Positions 17,263-26,499 of a stretch of 64,000 bases of DNA are shown one piece after another (positions within the stretch are counted from its first letter, which is position 1; every line of letters begins with the position of its first letter). The translations under genes were made by a program, and so were the position numbers. Origin of the DNA: Haladaptatus salinisoli. Lineage in GTDB: Archaea; Halobacteriota; Halobacteria; Halobacteriales; Haladaptataceae. Location: the NCBI RefSeq assembly GCF_020614375.1, contig NZ_CP085330.1:124001-188000 (forward strand). The letters are read 5' to 3'. The notes under the pieces are model-generated. The model was not told the origin of the DNA. It saw only the letters and a list, made by a program, of their open reading frames with translations, and made no database searches.

Positions 17263-17706
17263 TCACTCCCGCTCTCGAAGTCGCTCGCGTTCGCGCTCGC
17301 TGAACCGGTCTTCGACGTCCTCCACGGTCTCCGTTTCGAGGAGGCGTTCCAACTTCCGTTCGAACTGCTCGTCCGTGAGTTCCCCCCGCGCGTACCGGTC
17401 TCTGAGCGTTTCGAGGGCGTCCCGGTTGTTCGGTTCGCTCGTCTCGTTCGTCGCCTCCTTCTCGCCGAGTCCGCCGAAGCCGTGCCACCAGTCCTCGTCG
17501 GTCCAGTCGTTCCACCACTCCTCGCGGTCGTCCTCGTCGCCGAACAGCAGGGCGACGAGGGGAATCACGACGACGTAGCCGATGAGGAGCGCCGCGAGCC
17601 ACCAGCTCTGGCCGGTGAAGAGGGCGGCGAGCCAGAACCCCGTGACGAGTACCGACGCGATTTCGGTCGCGTTCTCGGCGAGGCGTTCACGGGGCGTTTC
17701 GCTCAT
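17263..17706 (-). CDS. Membrane protein with C-terminal SHOCT domain
   Basis: Protein of 147 residues. Two hydrophobic segments (about residues 15-35 and 38-55) are followed by an acidic linker rich in Trp and Asp, and a C-terminal short helical SHOCT motif, RYARGELTDEQFERKLERLLETE, then a basic-acidic helix ending RERERLRERE. This architecture is very common in haloarchaea, where several paralogues occur per genome. Function unknown; SHOCT probably mediates oligomerisation. Confidence 0.8.
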   Translation of the reverse strand: MSETPRERLAENATEIASVLVTGFWLAALFTGQSWWLAALLIGYVVVIPLVALLFGDEDDREEWWNDWTDEDWWHGFGGLGEKEATNETSEPNNRDALETLRDRYARGELTDEQFERKLERLLETETVEDVEDRFSERERERLRERE

Positions 17707-18169
17707 GGTCGTTGGTTTGACCGCTATCGCTTATAAACGGTCACCTTTCGTACCCGGACGTTTCGAATCCGGTAACCGTTCGCCGGAGAGGGCGCGACCG
17801 TTCCTTTTCGCCCGAAGAAATCGAATAGGGTGCTGCAATCGTGGTCGGGCGCGGTGGACGTACAGGTGCGGGAGTGGGTCGCGCGAAAAGCGATCGTTTT
17901 TCGCGTTTCGCGTGGCAACGACGCTGACGCTCTTCGCTTTGCGTTCTCTTCCCGCGTTCCCGCCTCTCCGCCCCGATTTGCCGCGTAACGTTCTCTACGG
18001 CGTCTCCGGGTTGGTGCTGATTCCGACGTCCTGCTTCGGCTGGAAAGACCGGCGCACCGGCGACTCGTAATCGTCGGCTGCGTCCCGTTCGCTCGCGATT
18101 CCTCGTCGGAAATTGCGGTATCGCGTGGCGGAGCATAGATTTAATCCTCGAGAAACCATTGCCGATATC
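17707..18169. other. Intergenic region before the nuclease gene
   Basis: About 460 bases with no convincing gene in any frame. It contains the TATA element TTATAA near 17731 for the SHOCT gene (minus strand) and ATTTAAT at 18139-18145 for the nuclease gene. Confidence 0.5.
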
Positions 18170-19165
18170 GTGTCTCTCAGGTCTTCGTTTTTCGTCTGGA
18201 TGATCGTCTTGGGAGTCGTTCTCGCCGGCTGTTCGTCTCTGGGCCCCGATTCGACGCGAACCGCGGGGACGACATCGCCGAGCGAAGGCGAAGGGGCGAC
18301 CGGGGAGCGGTGGACGGTCACGATCACCGAAATCGTCGACGGCGACACCGTGAAGTTCCGCTATCGGAACGGAACCAGCGACACCGGACGACTGCTCGGC
18401 GTCGATACGCCCGAGGTTCACACCTCCAACGACCCGGCGGAGTTCGAGGGCGTTCCGACCAACGACGCAGGAGCCAGTTGTCTCCGCGATTGGGGGCACA
18501 AGGCGAGCGAGTTCGCGCGGGCGGAACTCGCGGGCGAGCGGGTGGCCATCGCCCTCGACGCGAACGAAGGACCGCGGGATAGGTATGACCGCTTGCTGAT
18601 TTACGTCCGCGACGACGGGAAGCTGTTCAACTACCGATTAGTCTCGCAGGGGTACGCGCGGGTGTACGACAGCGAGTTCACGAAGCGCGACCGATTCTAC
18701 TCCGCCGAGTCCACCGCGCAGCGGAACGGCGTCGGTCTGTGGGAGTGCCGGAACGCCCGGGGGACGACCCAACCGTCGCCGGGCGGCGGCGGTGACGGGA
18801 ACGGTGATGGTGGCGAGGGCGACGGGAACGGCCAACTCGCCGTCGCTCGGATTCACGCGGACGCCGACGGTAACGACCACGACAACCTGAACGGCGAGTA
18901 CGTCGTCTTCGAAAACACCGGCGATTCTGAGCTCGACCTCTCGGGGTGGACGATTTCGGACGCGGCCGACCGCACCTACCGCGTTCCGTCGGGAGCGACC
19001 CTCGCGCCCGGCGAAACGGTGACCCTCTACACCGGCGGCGGGTCGGACTCCGAGTCGGAACTGTACTGGGGGTCGGAAAGCGCCGTCTGGAACAACGGCG
19101 GCGATACGATCATCGTCACGAACGCCGACGGGACGGTCGTCCTGCGGAAGGAGTACTCGGGTTAA
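18170..19165 (+). CDS. Secreted thermonuclease-like lipoprotein with lamin-tail domain
   Basis: Protein of 331 residues from GTG 18170. This start lies about 27 bases after a TATA (ATTTAAT at 18139-18145), so the mRNA is leaderless, and it gives a clean lipoprotein signal: hydrophobic stretch then VLAGCSS. Residues about 40-200 are a staphylococcal-nuclease domain: EIVDGDTVKFRYRN, then GRLLGVDTPEVH with the catalytic Arg and Glu, and GPRDRYDRLLIYV with the second catalytic Arg. After a Gly/Asp linker, residues about 225-331 form a lamin-tail domain (GEYVVFENTGDSELDLSGW, TLAPGETVTLYTG, WNNGGDTIIVTNADG). It probably degrades extracellular DNA at the cell surface for nutrition. Confidence 0.9.
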   Translation: MSLRSSFFVWMIVLGVVLAGCSSLGPDSTRTAGTTSPSEGEGATGERWTVTITEIVDGDTVKFRYRNGTSDTGRLLGVDTPEVHTSNDPAEFEGVPTNDAGASCLRDWGHKASEFARAELAGERVAIALDANEGPRDRYDRLLIYVRDDGKLFNYRLVSQGYARVYDSEFTKRDRFYSAESTAQRNGVGLWECRNARGTTQPSPGGGGDGNGDGGEGDGNGQLAVARIHADADGNDHDNLNGEYVVFENTGDSELDLSGWTISDAADRTYRVPSGATLAPGETVTLYTGGGSDSESELYWGSESAVWNNGGDTIIVTNADGTVVLRKEYSG

Positions 19166-19411
19166 TTCGGGTCGTCGTTTTCTCGTCCCGGGTAGCGAAC
19201 GGGACGCGCCGGCAGTTCGACGGGACCGCCGTGCGCTTCGCTCTCGCCGTCCGCGCCGGGAGTCGGTCCGCCCTCTCCCGGAGTCCGTCCCTCGAATCGT
19301 CCGTCGTCCCGGCCGACGCGGAATCGACGCGTAACCGCGACCGATGCGAAGCGAACGCGGCGGACTGCCCGTTTCCGGACGTTTACCTACTTGGATGCGG
19401 TTGAGTCGCAC

Positions 19412-20377
19412 ATGGAGTACAGAAACCTCGGCTCCACCGGCACGAAAGTTTCCGAACTGTGTTTCGGCACGTGGCGATTCGCCAAAGAGTCGAACGGCAC
19501 CGTCGAGACCGACAGGAGCACGGCCCACGACCTGCTCGACGCGGCGTGGGAGCACGGCATCAACTTCATCGACACCGCGAACGTCTACGGCGATCCGAAC
19601 GGCACCAGCGAGGAGTGGATCGGCGACTGGCTGGCGGGCCACGACCGGGAGGACTTCGTCATCGCCTCGAAGGTGTACTTCCCCTTCGACCGCGAAAATC
19701 CGAACGGTCGCGGCCTCTCGCGCAAGCACATCCGAAAACAGATTCGGGGCACGCTCGACCGCCTCGGCACCGATTACATCGACCTGTACTACATCCACCG
19801 CTGGGACGAGACGACGCCCGTCGAGGAGACGCTCTCGACGCTGACCGACCTCGTCCGCGAGGGGACGGTGAACTACCTCGGCGCGAGTTCGATGGCGGCG
19901 TGGCGGTTGACCAAGGCGCTCTGGAAGAGCGACGCGAACGACTTCGAGCGATTCGAGGTCACCCAGCCGATGTATCACGCGGCGGCGGGCGAGGAGGTGC
20001 GGGACTACCTCGACGTGTGCGCCGACCAGAACCTCGGCGTCTGCCCCTACTCGCCGCTGGCGGGCGGCTTCCTGACCGGGAAGTACGAGCGCGAAGGGGA
20101 CTCCCCGGAGGGGTCGCGCGCCGACCTCACGGACTCGTTCGAGGAGTACTACGTCTCCGAGGAGGGCTGGCAGGTGCTGGACGAGATTCGGTCGGTCGCG
20201 GACGAACTCGACGCGACGCCCGCGCAGGTCGCGCTCCGGTGGCTGATTCAACAACCGGACTTCGCCTGCACACCCATCGTCGGCGCGCGGACGGTCGAAC
20301 AGTTGGAGGAGAACGTCGGAGCCGCCGAAATCGAACTCTCCGGCGACCAGTTCGACCGCATCGCGGACGCGAACTAA
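19412..20377 (+). CDS. Aldo/keto reductase
   Basis: NADP-dependent oxidoreductase of 321 residues with a TIM-barrel fold. The catalytic tetrad is visible: Asp and Tyr in FIDTANVYG, Lys in VIASKVYF and His in YYIHRWDE. The C-terminal nucleotide-binding part is PIVGARTVEQLEENV. ATG 19412 is chosen; an upstream in-frame TTG is ignored because a TATA-like TTTACCTA at 19382-19389 fits a leaderless start here. Closest in pattern to the YajO/Tas-type group with open substrate range. It stands alone upstream of the glycerol genes. Confidence 0.92.
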   Translation: MEYRNLGSTGTKVSELCFGTWRFAKESNGTVETDRSTAHDLLDAAWEHGINFIDTANVYGDPNGTSEEWIGDWLAGHDREDFVIASKVYFPFDRENPNGRGLSRKHIRKQIRGTLDRLGTDYIDLYYIHRWDETTPVEETLSTLTDLVREGTVNYLGASSMAAWRLTKALWKSDANDFERFEVTQPMYHAAAGEEVRDYLDVCADQNLGVCPYSPLAGGFLTGKYEREGDSPEGSRADLTDSFEEYYVSEEGWQVLDEIRSVADELDATPAQVALRWLIQQPDFACTPIVGARTVEQLEENVGAAEIELSGDQFDRIADAN

Positions 20378-20489
20378 CGTCGAACCGTCCGCCGGAGGGG
20401 TTGGGAAAACATAATAATTCCCCGTGTTGTCTGTGGTGCGAGGTGCGGCGGGGTGGGGAAAGAGAACCGGCGCACCGACAGGGGAACCA

Positions 20490-22028
20490 ATGACACAAAC
20501 CTACGTCGGCGCGATAGACCAGGGGACGACCGGTACCCGGTTCATGCTGTTCGACCACGGGGGGCAGGTCGTCGCCAGCGCCTACGAGAAGCACGAACAG
20601 ATCTACCCGGAACCGGGGTGGGTGGAACACGACCCCCTCGAAATCTGGGAGAAAACACAGCAGGTCGTCGGGGCGGCGCTCGACGACGCGGGGATCGACG
20701 CCGAGCAACTGGAGGCGCTCGGCATCACAAACCAGCGCGAGACGACCCTGCTCTGGGATAGGGACTCCGGCAAGCCGGTGCACAACGCCATCGTCTGGCA
20801 GGACCGCCGGACGACCGACCGCATCGAGCGATTGGAGGACGAGGGGAAGGTCGAGGAGATTCGGTCGAAGACGGGGCTCGAACCGGACGCGTACTTCTCG
20901 GCGACGAAGGCCGAGTGGCTGCTCGACAACGCCGACCCCATCAAAACTCAGCGCGCTCGCCCCGCAGATTTGCGCGACCGGGCGGAAGACGGCGAAGTCC
21001 TCTTCGGCACGGTCGACTCGTGGCTCGTCTACAACCTCACCGGCGAGCACATCACGGACGTGACGAACGCTTCCCGGACGATGCTGTTCGATATCCACGA
21101 GATGGAGTGGGACGACGACCTCTGCGCGGAATTCGGCGTTCCGCGGGCGATGCTTCCGGAAGTGCGGCCGTCGAGCGACGACGAGACCTACGGTTCGACC
21201 GATCCCGACGGTTTCCTCGGCGCTGAAATTCCGGTCGCCGGGGCGTTCGGCGACCAGCAAGCCGCCCTGTTCGGCCAGACTTGCTTCGACGAGGGCGACG
21301 CGAAAAACACCTACGGAACCGGGAGCTTCTTCCTGCTCAACACGGGCGAGGAAGCGGTCGAAAGTAGCCACGGTCTGCTGACGACGGTGGGGTTCCAGCG
21401 CTCGGGCGAACCGGTCCAGTACGCCCTCGAGGGAGCCATCTTCATCACGGGCGCGGCCATCGAGTGGCTCGTCGATATGGAGTTCATCGACGACGCGGCG
21501 GAGACGGAGTCGATGGCCAGAAGCGTCGATTCGACGGACGGCGTCTACGTCGTGCCCGCGTTCACGGGGCTCGGTGCGCCCCACTGGAACCAGCGCGCTC
21601 GCGGAACCGTCGTCGGTCTGACCCGCGGCACGCGGAAGGAGCACGTCGTGCGGGCGACGCTCGAATCCATCGCCTACCAGACGCGCGACGTGGCCGAGGC
21701 GATGGAGGCCGACAGCGGCATCGAGGTCGAATCGCTCCGCGTGGACGGCGGGGCGGTGAAGAACAACTTCCTCTGCCAACTCCAAGCCGACATCCTCGGC
21801 GCAGATATCGTCCGTCCCGTCGTCGACGAGACGACCGCGCTCGGGTCGGCGTACGCCGCCGGTCTGGCGGTCGGCTACTGGGAGACCGTCGACGAACTGC
21901 GGGACAACTGGCAGGTGGATCGCGAGTTCGAGACCGAGATGGGGAGCGAGGAGGCCGACCGAAAGCACGACCGCTGGCAGGACGCGGTCGAGCGCTCCCT
22001 CGACTGGGCGCGGGAGGGAGGTGGATGA
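20490..22028 (+). CDS. glpK: Glycerol kinase
   Basis: FGGY-family kinase of 512 residues making glycerol 3-phosphate from glycerol and ATP in the cytoplasm. The phosphate loop DQGTTGTRFMLFDHGG is at residues 9-24; GITNQRET, WQDRRT and GAFGDQQAALFGQ are conserved glycerol-kinase segments; GTGSFFLLNTG and VDGGAVKNNFLCQLQADILG complete the ATP site. A run of about 12 extra residues (RARPADLRDRAEDG) lies in a surface loop near residue 155. ATG 20490 follows a leader of roughly 55 bases with a TATA candidate ATAATAATT at 20411-20419. First gene of a run with glpF, a small membrane gene, ptsH and ptsI. Confidence 0.97.
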   Translation: MTQTYVGAIDQGTTGTRFMLFDHGGQVVASAYEKHEQIYPEPGWVEHDPLEIWEKTQQVVGAALDDAGIDAEQLEALGITNQRETTLLWDRDSGKPVHNAIVWQDRRTTDRIERLEDEGKVEEIRSKTGLEPDAYFSATKAEWLLDNADPIKTQRARPADLRDRAEDGEVLFGTVDSWLVYNLTGEHITDVTNASRTMLFDIHEMEWDDDLCAEFGVPRAMLPEVRPSSDDETYGSTDPDGFLGAEIPVAGAFGDQQAALFGQTCFDEGDAKNTYGTGSFFLLNTGEEAVESSHGLLTTVGFQRSGEPVQYALEGAIFITGAAIEWLVDMEFIDDAAETESMARSVDSTDGVYVVPAFTGLGAPHWNQRARGTVVGLTRGTRKEHVVRATLESIAYQTRDVAEAMEADSGIEVESLRVDGGAVKNNFLCQLQADILGADIVRPVVDETTALGSAYAAGLAVGYWETVDELRDNWQVDREFETEMGSEEADRKHDRWQDAVERSLDWAREGGG

Positions 22029-22029
22029 G

Positions 22030-23025
22030 ATGGCCGAAGAGTACTGGGGCGCGAGGTACGTCAACGAACTGGTCGGCACGTTCATCCTCATCCTGCTGGG
22101 CGACGGCGCGGTCGTCGTCTCGGTGCTGACCGGCGGGTTCGACCTGTTCGGCGTGGCCGTCCTGTGGGGATTCGCCGTGATGTTCGCGGTCTACTGGGTC
22201 GGCGGCGTCTCGGAGGGACACATCAACCCGGCGGTGACGATAGCGAACGCGGTCTGGCGGGATTTCCCGTGGAAACACGTCCCGGGCTACGTCGTCGCGC
22301 AGATCGTCGGGGCGTTTCTGGCCGCCGCGACGCTGCTCGTCACGTGGTCGGGCTACTACCGGCAGTTCAGTCAGGCGAACAACGTGGTTCGGGGCCAACC
22401 GGGGAGTTCCATCACGGGCATGACGCTCTGGACGTTCTTCCCGAACCCCGTGTTCGCGGGCGTGAAGGTCGGGGATTTCAACTCGCTCCAGGAGGCGGCG
22501 TTCCTCGTCTCGTTCCCGCAGGCGTTCTTCAGCGAGGTGGTCATCACGGCCATCCTCGTCGCCGTCATCTTCGCGCTCGTCGACGACTGGAATCCGGTGG
22601 GAACGCGGACGACGCCGGGCGTCGCGGCGTTCCTCATCGGCCTGCTCGTAGCCGCGCTCGTCCAGTACGAGGCCCCGGTCAGCATGGCGGCGCTGAACCC
22701 CGCCCGCGACCTCGGCCCGCGAATCCTCGGCTACTTCGCCGGGTGGGGGGAGATAGCGTTCCCCGGCCCGCGCGGGGGCTGGTGGCTCCCCGCCACCTCG
22801 ACCACGGTCGGCGGTATCGTCGGGGGCGGACTGTACGACTTCCTGACGCGGCGGTACGTCAAGCGACTCGAAGAGGAGGACATCGAACCCGAGGAACCCA
22901 GCGTTCACGAGGACGAAGGGCCGGAACCCGAGGAAGCGAGGGTTCGCGGTGGGGAAGGAGGAGGAGCCGAGGAACCGCGCGTTCACGAGGACGATGACAG
23001 CGAACGTCCGACGAGGGGGAGCTAA
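22030..23025 (+). CDS. glpF: Glycerol facilitator (MIP/aquaporin family)
   Basis: Channel protein of 331 residues with six helices and both half-helix signatures: first NPA in HINPAVTIANAV, second in AALNPARDLGPRI, where the Asp after NPAR marks glycerol facilitators rather than water channels. ATG 22030 is preferred over GTG 22021 because a Shine-Dalgarno GGGAGGTGG (22016-22024) precedes it at the right distance. It directly follows glpK and is coupled to it. The last 45 residues are a low-complexity acidic tail with a repeated EEPxVHED/EEARV unit, not needed for transport and probably a salt-adapted cytoplasmic extension. Confidence 0.95.
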   Translation: MAEEYWGARYVNELVGTFILILLGDGAVVVSVLTGGFDLFGVAVLWGFAVMFAVYWVGGVSEGHINPAVTIANAVWRDFPWKHVPGYVVAQIVGAFLAAATLLVTWSGYYRQFSQANNVVRGQPGSSITGMTLWTFFPNPVFAGVKVGDFNSLQEAAFLVSFPQAFFSEVVITAILVAVIFALVDDWNPVGTRTTPGVAAFLIGLLVAALVQYEAPVSMAALNPARDLGPRILGYFAGWGEIAFPGPRGGWWLPATSTTVGGIVGGGLYDFLTRRYVKRLEEEDIEPEEPSVHEDEGPEPEEARVRGGEGGGAEEPRVHEDDDSERPTRGS

Positions 23026-23033
23026 CAATCACC

Positions 23034-23276
23034 GTGACCGACGCTGACGACTCGGCGCACTCGCTGGGCGACTACCTCCGACTCGTGTTCCTCGACCCGG
23101 TGACGCTCGCGGGACTGGTCGTCCTCCTCGCCGGTATCGCGCTCGTCGTCGTTTCGGACCCGAGCGCGCGGGTTCGGACGCCGGTGCTCGGCGGGTCGCT
23201 CATGCTGGTCGGAACGGTGCTGTTCGCCCTCGGATACACGCGGGCGCAGTGGGGGTTGAGACGATGGGGGCGATAG
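23034..23276 (+). CDS. Small two-helix membrane protein
   Basis: Protein of 80 residues from GTG 23034, 8 bases after glpF. After SLGDYLRLVFLDPVTL come two hydrophobic helices (about residues 22-42 and 48-70) and a basic end WGLRRWGR. Family unknown. Its place between glpF and ptsH in one transcription unit suggests a link to glycerol uptake or the phosphotransfer genes, but nothing in the sequence says how. Confidence 0.65.
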   Translation: MTDADDSAHSLGDYLRLVFLDPVTLAGLVVLLAGIALVVVSDPSARVRTPVLGGSLMLVGTVLFALGYTRAQWGLRRWGR

Positions 23277-23307
23277 CATGAAGCGGGTCGCTCGCTAATC
23301 CAAAACA

Positions 23308-23589
23308 GTGAGCCAGATAGAGCGCACCGTGACCATCGTTCCGGAGGCCGGACTCCACGCCCGACCGGCATCTCGATTCGTCGCCGCGGCGAACGAGTTC
23401 GACGCCGACCTCTCGGTCGCCAAGGACGAGGACGAGCCAGTGAACGCTCGAAGTATGCTTTCGGTTACCGCCCTCGACGCCAGACAGGGGGACGAAGTCC
23501 GTCTCGTCGCGGAGGGCGACGACGCCGAGGCCGCACTCGACGCCCTTGAGCGAGTGCTGACGACCCCGGAGGGCGAGGACGAATCGTGA
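23308..23589 (+). CDS. ptsH: Phosphocarrier protein HPr
   Basis: HPr of 93 residues from GTG 23308. The phosphorylated histidine lies in GLHARPASRFVAAAN (His17 or so), followed by the regulatory-site region NARSMLSVTALDARQGDEV, in which Ser replaces or keeps the HPr Ser46 position. It takes phosphate from enzyme I and passes it to a IIA-type domain. Its stop overlaps the enzyme I start by 4 bases. No EIIB/EIIC sugar permease is in the window; the nearest acceptor is DhaM. Confidence 0.96.
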   Translation: MSQIERTVTIVPEAGLHARPASRFVAAANEFDADLSVAKDEDEPVNARSMLSVTALDARQGDEVRLVAEGDDAEAALDALERVLTTPEGEDES

Positions 23590-25265
23590 CCCTCGAACTC
23601 TCGGGGGTCGGCGCGACCCCCCGCGCCGGTATCGGCACCGTCGTCTGGCATCGCGGAACGACCGACCTACCCGAACCGCCGGACCCGAAAACGGTCGACG
23701 TCGACGAGCAACTGGCGGCGTTCGAGGCGGCCCGCGAGCGGGCCCGCGAGCAGTTGGCCGACGAGCGCGAGCGAGCGCGCGAGCGCGTCGGCGACGACGA
23801 AGCCGAAATCTTCGACGCCCACCGGGCGTTCGTGGACGACCCGGAGATTACGGGCGGCGTCGAAGCCGCCATCGAAAACGGACTGCCCGCCCCGCACGCG
23901 GTTCGGCAGGCGTTCGAAGACCCCATCGCTCGGCTCGAAGGACTGGAGGGTTCGACGGCGGAGCGCGCGGACGACCTCAGGGACGTGCGCGATAGACTCC
24001 TCCGAATCCTGACCGGCGGCGACCGCACCGACCTCGGCGACCTGCCCGAGGGTTCGATACTCCTCGCGGAGCGCCTCGCGCCGAGCGACACGGCGCGACT
24101 GGACCCAGACGCGGTCGCCGGGTTCGCCACCGTCTTCGGCGGTCGAACCTCGCACGCCGCCATCTTCGCTCGATCGCTCGGGATTCCCGCGGTCGTCGGC
24201 GTCGGCGACGAACTCGCGCAGGTCGGCGAGGGGCGGGAGGTGCTGGTGGACGGCGACGACGGCGTCGTCGTCGTCGACCCCGACGACGCCGCCCGCGAAC
24301 GCCTCGGGGGTGCCGCCACCGCCGTCACCCGCGACCGCGTCGCGACGACGGACGGTCGCGCCGTCGAGGTCGCGGCGAACGTCGGCACGCTCGCCGAACT
24401 CGACGGCGCGGTCGAGCAGGGGGCCGACGGAATCGGACTCTTCCGAACCGAGTTCCTCTTTCTCGACCGCGACTCGCCGCCGGACGAGGACGAACAGTAC
24501 GACGCCTACGTCGAGGCCGCGTCCGCGTTTCCGGGCGACAGGGTCGTCGTCCGAACGCTCGACGTGGGCGGCGACAAGCCGATACCGTACGTCGACGCCC
24601 CGGGGGAGACGAACCCCTTCCTCGGCGAGCGCGGGATTCGGCGCTCGCTCGGTCCCGACGCCGACCTGTTCGAGACGCAGTTGCGCGCCCTGCTCCGGGC
24701 GGCGGCGGCGGTCGACGAACTCTCCGTGATGTTCCCCCTCGTCGCTCGGGTGGAGGAACTCGACGCCGCGCTCTCGCGGGTCGAAGCGGTCGCCGAAGAA
24801 CTGGCTGACGAAGGGGTGGACCGCGCGATTCCGGAACTCGGCGTGATGATAGAGACGCCGGGGTCGGCGTTCGTGGCGGAGGAACTGGCGGCGCGCGCGG
24901 AGTTCCTCAGCATCGGCACCAACGACCTCGCGCAGTACGTGATGGCCGCCTCCCGGGAGAACGCTCGCGTCGCCGACCTCCACGACCCGCTTCACCCGCC
25001 CGTTCTGCGGGCGATTCGTCGGACGGTCGAGGCGGGTCACGAGGGGGACGCGTGGGTCGGAATGTGCGGCGAGATGGCGGGCGACCCCGACCTGACGGAA
25101 CTGCTGGTCGGCCTCGGGTTGGACGAGTTGAGCATGAGCGCGGTCACGGTCCCGGACGTGAAAGCGCGGGTCGCGGAGTGCGACGCCGAGAACGCCCGAG
25201 AACTCGCGGAGCGCGCCCTCTCGGCGACGACGCGGGACGAAGTGCTGTCGATACTGGAGGAGTAA
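23586..25265 (+). CDS. ptsI: PTS enzyme I (PEP-protein phosphotransferase)
   Basis: Protein of 559 residues, standard for the family. The phosphohistidine motif is GGRTSHAAIFARSLGIPAVVG (His about 188). The PEP-binding barrel has GIGLFRTEFLF, then RTLDVGGDKPIPY and FLSIGTNDLAQYVMAASREN, and the C-terminal Cys in GMCGEMAGD. It starts the relay PEP to EI to HPr. Translationally coupled to ptsH. It ends 42 bases from the convergent dhaM gene, so all partners of the dihydroxyacetone phosphorelay lie together. Confidence 0.97.
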   Translation: MTLELSGVGATPRAGIGTVVWHRGTTDLPEPPDPKTVDVDEQLAAFEAARERAREQLADERERARERVGDDEAEIFDAHRAFVDDPEITGGVEAAIENGLPAPHAVRQAFEDPIARLEGLEGSTAERADDLRDVRDRLLRILTGGDRTDLGDLPEGSILLAERLAPSDTARLDPDAVAGFATVFGGRTSHAAIFARSLGIPAVVGVGDELAQVGEGREVLVDGDDGVVVVDPDDAARERLGGAATAVTRDRVATTDGRAVEVAANVGTLAELDGAVEQGADGIGLFRTEFLFLDRDSPPDEDEQYDAYVEAASAFPGDRVVVRTLDVGGDKPIPYVDAPGETNPFLGERGIRRSLGPDADLFETQLRALLRAAAAVDELSVMFPLVARVEELDAALSRVEAVAEELADEGVDRAIPELGVMIETPGSAFVAEELAARAEFLSIGTNDLAQYVMAASRENARVADLHDPLHPPVLRAIRRTVEAGHEGDAWVGMCGEMAGDPDLTELLVGLGLDELSMSAVTVPDVKARVAECDAENARELAERALSATTRDEVLSILEE

Positions 25266-25307
25266 GGTCGGTTCCGATTCGGTTTCGGAACCGCGACGGA
25301 ACCGACG

Positions 25308-25688
25308 CTACAGCTTCGAGATGTCCGCCGCCTCCTCCGCCGCTTCCACCACCGATTCCATCGAGGCTTTCGGACTGGTCGCGGCGACCGCCGCGTTGAC
25401 CGCGCCTTCGAGAACCGGGGCGTCCGCGATTTTCGCGTCCGCGTCGGACTCCTCGATGGCGATTTCGGCGTTCATCACCGCGCTCCCGAGGTCGACCAGC
25501 ACGACGACGCCGTCCTCGTCGGCGAGCGAATCGAGCGCCTCCCGAATCGCCGGGGCGCTCGTTCCGATGCCGCCGTCGGGGTCGCCGCCCACCGCCTCGA
25601 TGGACGTCTCGTCCGCCATCTCGGCGGCGACCTCGCGGATTCCCTCGGCGGCCCGCCCGCTGTGCGAGACGACGACGAGTCCGACCAT
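25308..25688 (-). CDS. dhaM: Dihydroxyacetone kinase phosphotransfer subunit DhaM
   Basis: Mannose-type IIA domain of 126 residues. The phosphorylated His is His9 in VVVSHSGRAAEG; the typical GTSAPAIREAL and DGVVVLVDLGSAVMNAE segments follow. Enterobacterial DhaM carries extra HPr and EI-like domains; here only the IIA domain exists, so it must be charged by separate HPr and enzyme I, both encoded next door. It phosphorylates the ADP held in DhaL. Its ATG directly follows the dhaL stop. Confidence 0.95.
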   Translation of the reverse strand: MVGLVVVSHSGRAAEGIREVAAEMADETSIEAVGGDPDGGIGTSAPAIREALDSLADEDGVVVLVDLGSAVMNAEIAIEESDADAKIADAPVLEGAVNAAVAATSPKASMESVVEAAEEAADISKL

Positions 25689-26408
25689 TCAGGCCTCCTC
25701 GTCCGCGGTCGGTTCTTCGTCGGGCACGCTCGGCGAAGTCGAGTCGGCTTCGAGGTCGCCGTCGCCGAGGTACTCGACCGCCGTCTCCCGAATCGCTTCG
25801 AGGATGAACAGGGTGCTCGTCGCGCCGGGGTCCTGGTGGCCGACCGACCGCCAGCCGAGGTACGAGGCCCGCCCCTTCGTCGCCCTGATGGGCGTCGTGA
25901 AGTCCACGCCGCGCTCGCAGGCGTCCACCGCCTTCGTCAGGGCTTCGACCGGCGGGAGGTCGTCCTGTTCGACGGACTTCTTGTAGGTGTGGACGGCGGG
26001 CGTCAGGGCGTCGACCATCGTCTTCGCGCCGACCTCCGCGCCCCCGCGGTCTTTCACCTTCTCCAGGAACGCCTCGGCGAACGCCACGGTCGACTCCGCC
26101 GTGAGGCCGTCTTCGAGTTCCGCGCTGGCGGTCATGAACGACCCGCCGTAGAGCGGTCCGGCGGCCCCGCCGACCTCGGAGACGAGCGTCACGCCGACCG
26201 TCTTGACGAGTTCGTCGGGGCTCGCGTCGTCCATCTCCGCCGTCTTCTCGCGGGCCGCCCGAAACCCTCGGTTCATGTTCGACCCGTGGTCGGCGTCGCC
26301 GATGGCCGAGTCGAGGTCGGTCAGGTGCTCCTTCTCGTCGGTCAGTCGCTCCGAGACGCGCTCGATGGCCGCGATAACCGCCTCCCGTTCGATGTCTGTT
26401 GCTCCCAT
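25689..26408 (-). CDS. dhaL: Dihydroxyacetone kinase ADP-binding subunit DhaL
   Basis: Protein of 239 residues. The Mg-ADP site is seen in LDSAIGDADHGSNMNRGF (the Asp triplet ligands), followed by GGAAGPLYGGSFM and RATKGRASYLGWRSVGHQDPGA. It is about 25 residues longer than usual owing to an acidic C-terminal tail (DLEADSTSPSVPDEEPTADEE). Phosphate goes from DhaM to the bound ADP and on to dihydroxyacetone in DhaK. Abuts dhaM without a gap. Confidence 0.95.
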   Translation of the reverse strand: MGATDIEREAVIAAIERVSERLTDEKEHLTDLDSAIGDADHGSNMNRGFRAAREKTAEMDDASPDELVKTVGVTLVSEVGGAAGPLYGGSFMTASAELEDGLTAESTVAFAEAFLEKVKDRGGAEVGAKTMVDALTPAVHTYKKSVEQDDLPPVEALTKAVDACERGVDFTTPIRATKGRASYLGWRSVGHQDPGATSTLFILEAIRETAVEYLGDGDLEADSTSPSVPDEEPTADEEA

Positions 26409-26499
26409 CTGTGTGCAGGTAGCACGCTACGAGGTGGGGTAAACTCTTTCCCTTCGGTCGTTCCTCGCCCCGGGCGGTTGGTTTTCGTCGGACGGGTGT

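Noticed and set aside
17724-17918. Short minus-strand frame upstream of the nuclease gene
   Set aside because: Low-complexity, no family resemblance, and it overlaps the SHOCT promoter.
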